DNA of 64,000 nucleotides, from the NCBI GenBank assembly GCA_900073065.1, contig FJOG01000007.1, positions 705,854-769,853 of the forward strand, given 5' to 3'. Shown here in pieces: positions 31,970 to 42,971 of this stretch. A program made the translations under genes and the position numbers. The stretch comes from Phialocephala subalpina. Lineage: Eukaryota; Ascomycota; Leotiomycetes; Helotiales; Mollisiaceae. Below the pieces are notes generated by a model. The model searched no databases. It was not told where the DNA came from and saw only the letters and a program-made list of their open reading frames with translations. Positions within the stretch are counted from its first letter, which is position 1. Every line of letters starts with the position of its first letter.

Positions 31970-34468
31970 GTTAAATTTTGGCTTGCCTCGCTGCACAAGG
32001 TAGAAAGATGTGCCGCAATATTGCAATCAAACTTTTGCGCACAATGATCGTAAGTAAGTTTCCTTTGCTAAGTGGAAGTGGAACTGTAGTTAGCGTCGGA
32101 TCGGCTCCATTGAAGCCGACCGAGGCGTGTGACTTGGTCAATATGACTCATTAATCCACCCCCATGGTTCATTCTCTTTACTGCGGCGAATAAGTTCGCT
32201 GTCAATAACGTGTTCAATCTCCCAACCTTGTGTAGGCTTTCATTGCTTGTTTTTAGTACACAGGAGCTCTCATATCATATACTTATACTTATTAGCTTTT
32301 CAATTGAGCTTATAGAACTATTAAGTCCTATATTTAAAGCTTAGAGCTTCGATCCCCTGACTTTTTTAGGATGAAGAGACTTAGTAAAGTAAATATATAG
32401 CTTCGACTTGGAACTCGAGGCTCGAAGGGCGTAAAGAGTCGAACTTCTACAAATTTTAATTTTAAGATCCTTCCGTTCGTGTTCAAGTTCGTCGTTTGCT
32501 CCTTTGTTTAACACATCAGATGCGAAACGTTCTGCACTGGGACAAGCACGACTCGCTTACGCCCCTTTTCATGTCACGTGGTCGGTAAAAAGATTTGCCT
32601 ACTTATGCCTTTGTGGAGGGGAGGGTCTCGTCAGGGATGTCTGATGTCTCATCCAATCAAGACGATACATCTAAGTGTATACACATACGAGCCCCTTTCT
32701 GGTCCGATGTGGCAAAGTATAGTCTGAACAAGGAACTCGCTTTCGAGCACCCTTTCTGCACCTTCAAATCTGCGAGGACGCAAGCAAGTAACAAATGTGT
32801 GGTACCATCACTCAGTTCGCCAGGATCACCACAATATCAAGACCGCAAGGTAAAGCTGACAATGTGGATACCTCTCCCTCAATAGCTTTCAACTGCTCAA
32901 TCGGAATTTCAGAAACCTGGAAAATAAAGGTCAAGGGGAGAAAGCGCTAGTCTCAATTAGGAAAATGGAGTTCCTTGTAAAATCATGAGCATCTCACTCC
33001 AGCAGCTTTTTTCACTGGTTGTGTTGACTGTAGAAGTTGGGTTTGATGTAGTATCGGCTATGTGTCTCGATTAAGTAAGCCCCGACGTGACACAAAGTCA
33101 TAGAACGATAATTCAACTTTACGTTGATGGTCCTCGCTCCGTGTGCGGAACTCAAGTTAGTGATGATGTCCTCAATGCCAGCTAGTTTCTCATCTGTTTC
33201 CCTCCATTGCAAAAACTCTCGAGTCGTCATGTCCCTGATTGATCAATTCTCAATGCTGCTTTCGGACAGGCGGAATGATCCCCTCACAATACCTTTCGAA
33301 ATCCTAGCTTTGTATTTCTTTACAGAAATCTGCTCCGAAACTCTGTCAGATTTTTCACCTCGATTTAACACTCTTCCTCAGTTCAAACGGCGGCAATCAC
33401 CCATCATTCTTCTGATTATTATCTTTAAGCTCATCATCATCACGACCTTCCTCTCGCACGAGCCGTCAATCTCATCAGCTGTTTTGGATCTTGAATCAGT
33501 AGATGAACTCTTCCACATCGTGAATCACTTGGTGTTCGGCTACCTCTTCGAATTTCTGTACCGTCCTTCGCCAGCTTTGCTTCAGGGTCATCATATCGTG
33601 CTGCAGGGATTGACGTACTATTTTATCCTGTACCTCAGGAATCAACCACATTTTCTCCCGATCGCGAGACTCATTTCAAGATTTATCGTCTTCGGTATAG
33701 GGGTTACAGATTCTTTTGTGGACTTGATGGTGATGGCCTGCAGACTTGCGCCGGCGGACAAAGCCCGGTCGGTCTTACTAGTGAAGGTACTTGGATGGGG
33801 ATCAAAAGAGAGAAAGAAGCCCAAAAGGACTTCCAGCCGATCCCCGACATGTTAAGATCTTGAATACGATACTCTCTGGAGGTAAGCCCTGAAACCACTT
33901 CTTTCTGGTCGCAGATAATGATGCAAATTCAGTAGACTTTCTCAAGTATGTGAAAGACTGGTGTGAGAAGAACGACTCAAAGTACCCAGGAGGGAATAGT
34001 GGATTTGAAAACCGGGCAAAGATGATTAAAGATGGGGCAAAGAGACAATGAAAAGTCGAGCAAATTATTCTCTGCTACTCTAGGAATTGATGCTGAGAGT
34101 ACCCAGGAAGCCTGATTTTCAAAGGTTGAGTAGAGGCTTAATTGAAACCATAGCTGCAACTCATGCTGGAGAAGGTGAGAGTCCTGCTTGATCTTCTAGG
34201 TAAAAATATCGGATTAAAATTAAGACAGGCTGGCTATCAAGACGTCATAGGAACGGCATATTTGTTCCAGCAAGATGTTTCGAGCCAGCAAGCATGGAAA
34301 TAAGTTGACTTTTGATTCAAGTATCGTCTCTCTGTGATTAAGTTACTGTCTTATTTCATCTCGCTTTCATAAGTAACACTTCTTTCTCAACATTCTTGTA
34401 TTCGCTTCAATAACGACGACAGCATCCCTTCTACTCAACTACAAGACACTCTCCCGATCTCGACAAAT
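31970..34468. other. Long stretch without a supported gene
   Basis: About 2.5 kb. A 243-codon plus-strand frame at 33124-33855 and shorter minus-strand frames overlap it, but none shows domain motifs or a consistent intron pattern. The part at 32240-32470 is AT-richer and may be old repeat sequence. Confidence 0.4.
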
Positions 34469-34915
34469 ATGTCACAGCAGAGGCCGAAGCCGTGCCCGAC
34501 TCCTTGGCAGACTACGAGGAAAGTCATATTTGGGAACCCAGATTTCCTGGACGCTGTATTCATCATGGGTGTAGCACACAACCACGTGATGTTGCCAAAG
34601 GACTGTATTCAGGCATGGCTGGAGTTCATGTGGAGACGTCTACCCACCATACATCAAGGCGATACGCTCACATCAAGCGAGTATCAACTGATCTATCACT
34701 ATATTGATGCATTCAAATGCACACGAAGAAATCTAGGCGAAGAAGCTGAGGATGCAACTCCAAAAGAGGTGTGGATGAGCCCACAAGAGTTTGAAGGCTG
34801 GAGAGGGAGGCGGCGGCAATGGAGTTTTTCCAGGCAGCAAATCTATGATACACCAAGCAGTAAGCTGGTAGCCAAGACAGCGAAAAGAGCAAAACGGTGC
34901 GAAGCGAAAGAATAA
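34469..34915 (+). CDS. Small hypothetical protein, 148 residues
   Basis: ATG 34469 opens a frame with coding-like composition: hydrophilic, with DFLDAVFIMGVAHNHVML and AWLEFMWRRLPTIH segments, and a basic C-terminus (KLVAKTAKRAKRCEAKE) that could be a nuclear signal. A plausible leader with pyrimidine-rich stretches precedes it. No family recognised. Confidence 0.4.
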   Translation: MSQQRPKPCPTPWQTTRKVIFGNPDFLDAVFIMGVAHNHVMLPKDCIQAWLEFMWRRLPTIHQGDTLTSSEYQLIYHYIDAFKCTRRNLGEEAEDATPKEVWMSPQEFEGWRGRRRQWSFSRQQIYDTPSSKLVAKTAKRAKRCEAKE

Positions 34916-35175
34916 ATAAGCTAAGGCTCACTTGCAGCGAGTACAATGATATATGTTTTACCTCGGAAGATATTGTGAGCGAAGCCGGACCCCCCACTTG
35001 TGAAGTCCCTCCCCTGAGCCGATGAAAGCCTTAGCGAGGCCCCACTTTGGGGTACGCGCACCTTTTTCAGTACTTATATCCTCCAAGCATATAGTTATAT
35101 GAACAGCGATGTCTTGGATGGATATCTACTACATACAGTTTATCTCTCTCATCCCATCAATCGCCTGACATCAAG

Positions 35176-35652
35176 ATGTGGAAATCCTGGACAAAGAAGA
35201 CGGCGAAAACGAAGCCTATGATTGTCCCAGCATCCCATACGTCATCACACCCACCAGAAAGCTTCGACGCTGCAAACAGAGGCAACTGCACATGGAATAC
35301 CATATTCTCGCAGCTAAACACACCAACAGACTCTATGTGCTCTGGTATTGGAGTCTGCAAGCCTCGAACTGGGAGACTCTGTTCCCATCGCCACAAGCAA
35401 GCTGAGATCTACTACATCATATCAGGAAGAGGAGTCGTACGCATTGATGGAACGGAGTACAAAGTGGAAGGAGGAAGCTCAGTGTTCATACCAGGAGATG
35501 CTGAACATGGAATTTTCAATTTTGAAGACGAGGAATTGACGTGGCTTTATGTCTTTCCCACTGGGGCTTTCGGAGATATCAAATACCGGTTCTCGGATGA
35601 GGTTGATGGAAAGGAGCGAACGAAGGAGAAGGAACTCAAAGCAAAGCTGTGA
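35176..35652 (+). CDS. Single-domain cupin protein
   Basis: 158 residues with one cupin_2 barrel. Motif 1 reads HRHKQAEIYYIISGRGVV, giving candidate metal ligands H71, H73 and E77. Motif 2 reads GGSSVFIPGDAEHGIFN, with the fourth ligand H111. Small cupins of this type may be oxygenases, isomerases or lyases for sugar or small organic substrates, so the reaction is open. No signal peptide is visible. It stands alone between unrelated genes and is uninterrupted. Confidence 0.8.
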   Translation: MWKSWTKKTAKTKPMIVPASHTSSHPPESFDAANRGNCTWNTIFSQLNTPTDSMCSGIGVCKPRTGRLCSHRHKQAEIYYIISGRGVVRIDGTEYKVEGGSSVFIPGDAEHGIFNFEDEELTWLYVFPTGAFGDIKYRFSDEVDGKERTKEKELKAKL

Positions 35653-36166
35653 TGTGAATCGTAGGAGCATTTTCTCTTTGGCTCCTTGTTAAGTAGAGAA
35701 AGAAGGTACGTCCCCCCTCATGACCTCCTCGGTCAAACTTGCTGCATTCTCAGACACTGACGGCTTTCACGCAAAGAGGGGACCACATTCGTCTTCCACT
35801 AGCCACTCTAGATCTGAAAACATCGTTAATTTCAGATTTTGACAGCATTGATAGGCCAAATAGGAAAAGTTCTCTGCGATAGCTCAGGTACGGACCGATC
35901 GATACTTCATTGTCCCGCGTGTCCCGCTCAACGTAAGTCAGAAAGAGGCCAATCGTGTTATGAGAGACTAGGTAGGTCAGCTTCTTCCTCGTCATAAGAT
36001 CCCTTCCCAGGAATGGCCGCATCGGTCGACAGAAGGGCCGCCCAAGATTTAATGTTGAACTCCAAAATATTTCTTGTCTGAGGCTCCTAAATTTCTCTCA
36101 CTCCCAAAAACCTTCTTACTTTGAACCTTCACTTCACTTTCTTTGCAGCATCATCTACAAAACATC
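35653..36166. other. Intergenic stretch, nothing recognised
   Basis: No gene, RNA or repeat seen; presumed upstream region of the FAD oxidase relic. Confidence 0.5.
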
Positions 36167-37741
36167 ATGGTCATCAGAAGTATTCTTCTGGCACTTCTAG
36201 CCACCCCTGCAAACGCGAAAACTACTGTCGAATGGAATTGTACGAAAGGGGACTCGGGACTACAATGGCTCGAAAATGCCCTTTCTTGTGATTCTCTCAT
36301 ATCCTGCAAAGGTTCACCAGGTCAAGAATACAACACCGGGCAATACTGTAACATGTAGTTCAGCAAGAATTACAGCATCGTAGTGTTCCCTGCATCGACC
36401 AAGGACGTCAGCTACTGGTCAAGGCCACGCACAAAACGCCACTTGGCAAGGGCTATGCCTTGGTTTCCGGAGCCCATTCGATGACGAACGCTCAAGCCCC
36501 AACACTATGATTATCGACTTGTCATACATGAACAAGACCACAGTGATTCCGAACTTCACAACTTCAAATGGGAGCATGATCCCGGTCATTGCATACCAGG
36601 GAGGCAGTGATTGGGCGCAGGTGCTTAAGGCAACAGGAGGATCTGGATACACAGCTGTCGGAGCAAGAGACAGTAGGGTTGGAGTCGTCGGATTCTCAAC
36701 TGATGGTGGAATTGGATTCCTGGCAGGTGCTTATGTCCGACATCTTTTGAGCATTCCAGGGAGCAGGAGGGCAGTTCGGTGTGGTTTTAACTTTTTACCA
36801 GGAAGCAGCTGCTGAGACAACCGAGAGTGTGATTGGTGTCTACTTAAGTATCCTAGTAAAAAGGCTGGTCGTTCAAGAGCTAACTTTTCGTCCAGTACAT
36901 TGACGACAAGGATACTCCACAAGCACAGAATAACACCGTTAGCTTCTTTAATACCAATAACGATCACTTCGCATTGATGGACTATTATGCATTAGGATAC
37001 GTCCCTCCAAATCTCAGTACCACCAACCCCTCCACCTTCTCTACTCGTGCCCTACTTGTTGCTCTTCGATTCAACGACCCGACCAACCCCTCACAACCAA
37101 GCTACAATGCTACATTCTCGAAACTCCTTGCCATCTTCACACCAACGCACGGCAATGTCTTCAACGTTCCATACGTCAATGCAACCCAGCTCGTCGATGC
37201 TTTCTTCCCGTATGGTTTCCGTCGGGGGTTTTACGGTTCTCAAACCACGAAGATCAGTGCTTCGTACTTAAACAGTATCACAGTGACGATAGACTCGTAC
37301 ATCTAGTCTCTCGACGACCGAGGTGAAGACCCCGCGACCTGCGTCTTTGTCATGCAATACATATTCCCAGGTCTCAACGGACATCGTCCTACATCAACTC
37401 CGCTACCGCTTGGCCACATGCAGTAGCTGGTCACCGGACGCTCTTCTCACCTGCTTGGTCTCTGGCACAAGATGATTGAATGGTCGACAATACCACCAAG
37501 TACCTGAATCAGATTACGTATGATAGGTAGACAGAGTTCGGGGAGTTTATTGCGGATTACCCGAACTACATCTCTCCTGGAGATCCAGGATCTAGGGTGT
37601 GGGGAGACAACCTGCAGAGGATCTTTGAAGTGAAGCAGAAATATTACCCAAATTGTATGATACATCAGGGACGGACGTTCGCGAGTAAGGGATGTGTGGC
37701 GAAGGGGGTTGCGAATGTGTTTGCGGGGAATGTGGCTGCGT
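36167..37741 (+). pseudogene. Secreted FAD-linked oxidase (berberine-bridge-enzyme type), degraded
   Basis: These flavoenzymes oxidise sugars or alkaloid-like molecules outside the cell. The start MVIRSILLALLATPANA is a clear signal peptide. FAD_binding_4 features follow: VIAYQGGSDWAQVL, then YTAVGARDSRVGVVGFSTD and GGIGFLAGAY. The berberine-type C-terminus is at about 37650-37740 (IHQGRTFASKGCVAKG). The reading frame breaks many times: stop TAG at 36356-36358, frame changes near 36400-36500 and near 36780, stop TAG at 37304-37306, and further stops near 37425-37530. Several stops are CAG-to-TAG compatible. It is certainly not functional as written. Confidence 0.85.
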
Positions 37742-38230
37742 GATTGGAACTGATGGAAGCCCTTGAAGGCTTGAGGTCCAATTAAGATCTCAGATGCATT
37801 ACTTACAAGAGTTACGCGGTTATTGAAAAGTGATATTCTATCATGAACTCTCCAAGAGATTTATTCCTATTGACTTGCTTGAATTTGATTGCCTTGCATG
37901 CACGTCTTGCGCGGCCTCTTACTTCTGGTGCGGTTGCGGGAGCTCTAGATCCGGATATACGAGGCGGCTTCCTCGGTTGTGAAATCCGACTTCAACGTTA
38001 AACATCAACAACTCTCGCGGACGCATATAGGGATTTAGGAATTCTGACGGTTGGTACGGATAACCATTGAGCCGCTTTCCGGTACGCAAGATCCGTCGTT
38101 GGGAACGAAGCGCTATCGAAGCATTGAAGTCAACAATACAAAATGCCGGACGTTTTCTTGCTGAAAAGATCACAAAATTCATCAACTCCAGCACCATTCA
38201 CAAGAAACTCGACACCTCTCTCAAATTAAG
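37742..38230. other. Intergenic stretch, nothing recognised
   Basis: Short region between the FAD oxidase relic and the DJ-1-like gene; it probably carries the latter's promoter. Confidence 0.5.
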
Positions 38231-39028
38231 ATGTCTGATCCAATCAACCTCTCAAAGCCTCATCGCACCATTCAAGTTGGTGTCATCTTAGTCAACTCGT
38301 TAGTGTCAACCTTTAATCAGTTCTCCAAATCACCCACTAACCCGCAGAACAGAGAGACCGAAATTCTAGATGTAGCACCAATCGATGCGTTCAGCGGCAT
38401 CTCCAAGAAATTCGTGCACAACTTTCCCGAAGGAATGATGCCTGAGCATCTCCGAGCTCAAGCTCTGGATGTCGAATTTCACTGGGTTAGTGAGACAGGC
38501 AAAGTAGGACATTTGACTGCTGGTGCGAGTGTCAACCCAACTGTAAGAACTCTCACCCCTCTTGGGACGTTCAAGTGGATGTTGATCAATGAACAGGACA
38601 GCTTCGCCACCTGTCCACCTCTAGACATAGTCGTCATGGGAGCCCACGACATCACCTATCACCTCAACGAAGCCGAGAAAGCATTCATCCGCAAAGCCTA
38701 CAAAGAGTGCGCAGCATTCATCACCATCTGCGGCGGCTTCCTCGCAGCCCTCGAATCAGGCTTGCTCGAAGGCAAGACAGCAGCAGGACCAAGACCAATG
38801 TTAGACGGTCTTCGCCAAATGGCTCCTGGAGTCAACTGGGTTGAGAAGCGATGGGTCAGAGATGGGAAGTTGTGGACTAGTGGTGCGCTGTTGAATGGGT
38901 TGGATTTGATGAAGGCTTTTACAACGGAGTATTGGGGTGGTGAGGGGACGTTGGCTGAGTTTGTGTTGGCTTTGGGTGCGTATCCGGATAGAGATGTTGA
39001 TTATAAGGATGTTGAAGGGAAACTGTAG
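38231..39028 (+). CDS. DJ-1/PfpI-family protein (class I glutamine amidotransferase-like fold)
   Basis: A probable intron, 38299-38352 (54 bp, GTTAGT donor, CACTAAC branch, AACAG acceptor), sits in the open frame. Removing it gives 247 residues and joins VGVILVNS to ETEILDVAPIDAFSG, the usual start of this fold. The nucleophile-elbow cysteine is in FITICGGFLAALESGLL, followed by PMLDGLRQMAPGVNWVEKRW and LWTSGALLNGLDLM, typical of the fungal DJ-1/PfpI group. Members include glyoxalase-, chaperone- and isonitrile-hydratase-like enzymes, so function is not fixed. The gene is intact. It is next to the MITE but not disrupted by it. Confidence 0.85.
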   Translation: MSDPINLSKPHRTIQVGVILVNSLVSTFNQFSKSPTNPQNRETEILDVAPIDAFSGISKKFVHNFPEGMMPEHLRAQALDVEFHWVSETGKVGHLTAGASVNPTVRTLTPLGTFKWMLINEQDSFATCPPLDIVVMGAHDITYHLNEAEKAFIRKAYKECAAFITICGGFLAALESGLLEGKTAAGPRPMLDGLRQMAPGVNWVEKRWVRDGKLWTSGALLNGLDLMKAFTTEYWGGEGTLAEFVLALGAYPDRDVDYKDVEGKL

Positions 39029-39208
39029 GTGTCTGATGGTATCTGTAGAAAGAGTTCGGAACTCGAGTTTGGTTGGAAATTACTGGTATAGGTAAAGAAT
39101 ATGTACTTCTTGAATCAACTCGAAGTGTCTCGAAACTTTTTGCAGTTGTAAGTCCATGCATGCTACATATTTCATTGACCTTTCATCCAAACTCCGTTCA
39201 TGTAACTA

Positions 39209-39616
39209 GGCTGCTCGCCAAAAAAAACTATGGGGTACAAAACCCCATTCCCACCCCGCCCCATGGGGGACTATAGGTGGGGTTTTTTGTTTTTGAATCC
39301 CCTACGGGCGGAGTTTTTTTCTTTTTTTCTTTTTTGAGAACTCCGCCTATAGGGCTTAGCGGGGCCCTATAGGGTGCTAAGACTACATAAATATATAATA
39401 TATACATAGATTTTGCATATTTTCATGAATTTTTATATAGTTATATATATTCTATGTATATATTATATATTTATGTAGTCTTAGCACCCTATAAAGCCCC
39501 GCTAAGCCCCATGGGTTTCTCTATGGGGGAAGTAACAATATATCTTTACCCTATGGAGTATTTGTGGGTGGGGTAAAATCTTGAAACTTCCTCCATGGGT
39601 CCCCCCGTGAGCAGCC
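39209..39616. mobile_element. MITE-like foldback element, Tc1/mariner type, 408 bp
   Basis: Flanked by TA on both sides (39207-39208 and 39617-39618) with outer inverted ends GGCTGCTCGCC and GTGAGCAGCC. Inside are two long complementary arms (about 39350-39411 and 39452-39512) that pair over roughly 60 bases, including GCTAAGACTACATAAATAT and its complement, around a loop of about 40 AT-rich bases. Outside the arms are repeated CCCCAT/ATGGGG words. No coding capacity. The ends and TA duplication fit a non-autonomous mariner-type element, and the near-perfect arms suggest low age or hairpin-based conservation. Confidence 0.85.
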
Positions 39617-39618
39617 TA

Positions 39619-40431
39619 AGCCAGGATAACTGAGATACTATGATCACTGTCCGTTCCAAGCATAAGTCTTCAACTATTTACTACGGAAGCCCTATCCTCG
39701 AAACTCTAGACTAATAAGCGCGTCGAACGAAAGAGAGGAGTAGAGCCAGTAGTAGCTCTTTCAGTAATCATCTATAGCCCGGTTGAGCTTTGCTAAGCAG
39801 TGGGAGACTTTGCGACGGCGTGTTACATCAACTTATAAGATCCCACGGAACCCGTACGAAACACTTCTTACAGAAATCCTCACCTTCTACCGGATACTAA
39901 GGCAGAACTAGTTTCGACTGCAGCCATATGTTCTTTTCTTTCTCGTCCTACGTTTTCCAATTTAGATAATCCAAGGCCAACGAGAGACTTCGAAGAAGCA
40001 GCAATAACTGCCATTAAAGGAAATAATACTTCGCGAGAAAATAGATACACTTCGTCTCAAGAAGGTTGTGTGCTGGTCTGGAATAGCACTAAAAGTGGGA
40101 ATTGTGAGAAGAGAAGCAAGTTGATTTGAAACTCCGGCAACGAGTGGGACATTCTCAGGCGTGCTAGAAACAGACGAGACACGAGAGATAATCTAGTCTT
40201 AGTCGAATAGAGACTCCAATGCTACGAGTAACGAAGGTAGCTCTCCCGCAATGGAGAATCTTGATCAACGGCCAAAATCAGTGATGCATCAATGTACGCC
40301 AATGCACCACAGGTCAATGGAGTCATTGAGAGATTGTATGTGATACGATGACGACGGGGCGCGGGTACGTATGATTTCCGAGGCTTTGCTTCTCAACATT
40401 GAGAACAGGGACGAAATACAATCTTGCATTA
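39619..40431. other. Intergenic stretch, nothing recognised
   Basis: No coding frame or repeat boundary that I can define; the downstream (3') side of the GH43 gene lies at the right end. Confidence 0.4.
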
Positions 40432-42183
40432 TTATACCCACTCCCCATTACCAATGTATTGTCGTTGGTCCTCATATCTCCACCGTGCCACGTATGCTTC
40501 TGCACTCCCTGAGCCACCGTTGGTGGTAGCATATACTCCAACGAGAGAGCCTGTTATAGCACGTCAGTGTCCAAGCGACGCCAGCAGCATGGGAGAAGAA
40601 ATAGAGATGTTGACAGCACTTACCAGTCCAGTGGCCAGAGTCGCCGCTAACAATGCTGGCAGGTGCAGTTCCCATGATGATCCGTTCTTGTGAATCACTC
40701 TGAACCAAAGTCGCGGAAAAAATATATTCTAGCTCGTTGTGTGCTTGGATATGTAAACGGAGAGGCTTGTTGCGCCAGTGTTCAGGAATTGCAACACTGT
40801 TTGTTTGACGCGAACCATTCTTGGTGTCAACTGTTGTGGTCCGGAATCTCAGGTGCGGAAACACGTTCCTTAGATTGGAACTTGAATGGAGAGTATGGCT
40901 CTCCTCAACGGGCAACATAACCAAACCAAGATTGATGTGTTGTAATTGAGTTAGGAAAATGGTTACACCAACTTCTTCCCCCTCTACCGTCGGTTCAAAC
41001 CAGATATCTACACTAAAATTGAACAGAGTGGCAGTTTGGCGACGAGCTATGGACGCAATGCAGTCGCTCAAAGCAGTGCCGGCTGGTACCAGAAAATTTA
41101 CTTTCGAGGGAGTGATCCGTAACATATTGGGATACTGCGGTGGTGAGATAGTGAACGAATTTTTGGGCGGAAACTTCCAATGAACAAAATTGGTAGGCAG
41201 ACCAGAACCCGGCGCAAAATCAACAGAGTCATAGCGTCGACAAAGGGCCTAGATCCGCGAATACTCCTAGTGAATGGTGGCAAAGGCCACCCCATCATTC
41301 GACCTCGAACAGGTTCTAAAGTTGGCCAGTCACCTGCGTTCCAAGTGGCTGGGAAGAGGACAGTCTCTCTACCCATGGGGTAATTGACGTATTCCGGTCC
41401 GGAACGAGTAGCCAATGCCACGCCCCACCAATTGCCAGAGCCATCTTGAAATAGATCAGCATGGCCCACAGTCTGAAAGTACTCCTCCGTGCCTCTGTTC
41501 GTCAATAAGGGATTTCCTGCGCAGCCCTGAAACGGACCACTGGGACTCTGCGAACGAGCAATCGTTATGCAATGAGGTAGAGCAGTGCCACCTTCAGATA
41601 TCAGGAGATAGTACCAGCCATCTTTCTTATACATGTGCGGTCCCTCAGGAGCTGTCGACCCAGTGCCTTCCCAGATCACACGCTCAGGACTGGTGATGCC
41701 GGTTGCCAAATCAAGGCGAAATTGAACAATGTTCTGAAGAAACGAGCCCGCTTGAACATAAAGCGTGCCATTGTCATCCCAGAATAAATCTGGATCCAAG
41801 ATGAGAGCTGGCTTCCGGAAGAACACAGGATCACTGAAACTCGAAGGGCCGTATGGGTTCGTCGAGGTAAAGACGAGATCAAACCCCTCTGGTAGATCAG
41901 CCACGGTGATATACTCGACAATCACGTAGAAAGTTCCGTCATGATACCTGAGTGTTAGTGCGAACAGGCCATTATTCTGCCCTGTATCGGCGCCGATTTG
42001 TGGGACCTGATTTTGTCGATCGAAGACGTTGCTGATAAGTTCCCAGTTTTGCAGGTCTTTACTTGCGTAGAGCGGAAGTCCTGGAAATACTAGGAAGGAG
42101 GAAGTCACACAGAAAAAGGTGTTGTCCCATTCGGGGTCAAAAATGAATTTCGAGCTGGCTTTCGTGGCTTTGTGATTTGACAT
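40432..42183 (-). CDS. GH43-family glycoside hydrolase with C-terminal beta-sandwich, one frame break, N-terminus short
   Basis: GH43 enzymes are mostly beta-xylosidases and arabinofuranosidases. The five-blade catalytic part is clear: TFFCVTSSFLVFPGLPLYAS, ILDPDLFWDDNGTLYVQ (pKa-modulating Asp) and GSTAPEGPHMYKKDGWYYL (acid Glu). It is followed by HADLFQDGSGNWWGVALATR and a GH43_C2-like sandwich. The frame shifts by one base near 41229. After that FAPGSGLPTNFVHWKFPP runs through 40624, a 73-bp intron (40623-40551), and the end SLVGVYATTNGG to stop at 40432. From ATG 42183 the protein starts inside blade 1. The usual N-terminal PGFxPDPS with the catalytic base Asp is not visible, and I found no upstream exon for it. 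No signal peptide is seen. It is either truncated and inactive or missing an exon I could not find. Confidence 0.8.
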
Positions 42184-42971
42184 GACTATGTTGGAGCGAG
42201 GTCAGACTTCAGTGTAGACTGACTCAGACAGGAGGGAGGGGGCACGTGACTAGAAGATGGCTATAAGCCTTTCAAAGAATAGAGGCTGACTGTGAACCTC
42301 AACTGAACCAATGGAGACATGGTTTGCCCTTCACTACTTGTTACACAACTTGTACAAGATGAGTCGATTACTATGATCTGCCCATTGCCCAGTGCTGAAC
42401 CTCGGAAGACAGTCAACCGGCGGCAGAGGGAAGGGTCATCTTCCCCATCCAAGGCAGGTGGAGGCTGTATGAATGAAGCCGAGAGAGGGGAAGTCTGAAT
42501 GGCACTAACCAAACCAGAGGAGGGGGACATTTGTCTGATTTCGGTTGTACTCATCTGCTCAAGCCTCTTTTCCCAAGGTCGCTAACTACTCAGCTCTGAG
42601 CTGAGTCACCTGAGCCTATTTGACCTCGCTTGAGGCTTAGCGGCTAGCTCCGGCGTACGATTCTCCGAGCTCACCGTCCTCCGCCCTCCAACACCATGCA
42701 GGCAAATGCAGCAAGCCATCAGCCATGCAACACACTGATTGCACTCGGTAGTAGCTATACATCGGTCTCGGTACGGTACTTTCTTCTTCCGAATAATGTG
42801 CGCTGATTTATCTTTTATGTATATTTTCTCTTCATACATGGTGTTTGTCTTGACCAGCACATTGCAACAGCCTTCCCGTCCTCATCTTAAAATCATTTAA
42901 TGATCGACTGGATTTCATCACGTTGAAACGTTAGGCAATTCCCGGATACCTTTTTTTCTCTTTGCTTGATC
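42184..42971. other. Divergent promoter region between GH43 and IlvD-type genes
   Basis: Shared upstream region. It contains a CACGTGAC word at about 42244 and a near-palindrome CTCAGCTCTGAGCTGAG at about 42590. No gene recognised. Confidence 0.4.

Noticed and set aside
33124..33855. 243-codon plus-strand open frame
   Set aside because: Starts without a convincing ATG context, has patchy hydrophobic runs without a topology, matches no family I know, and overlaps equally good minus-strand frames. Probably a chance frame.
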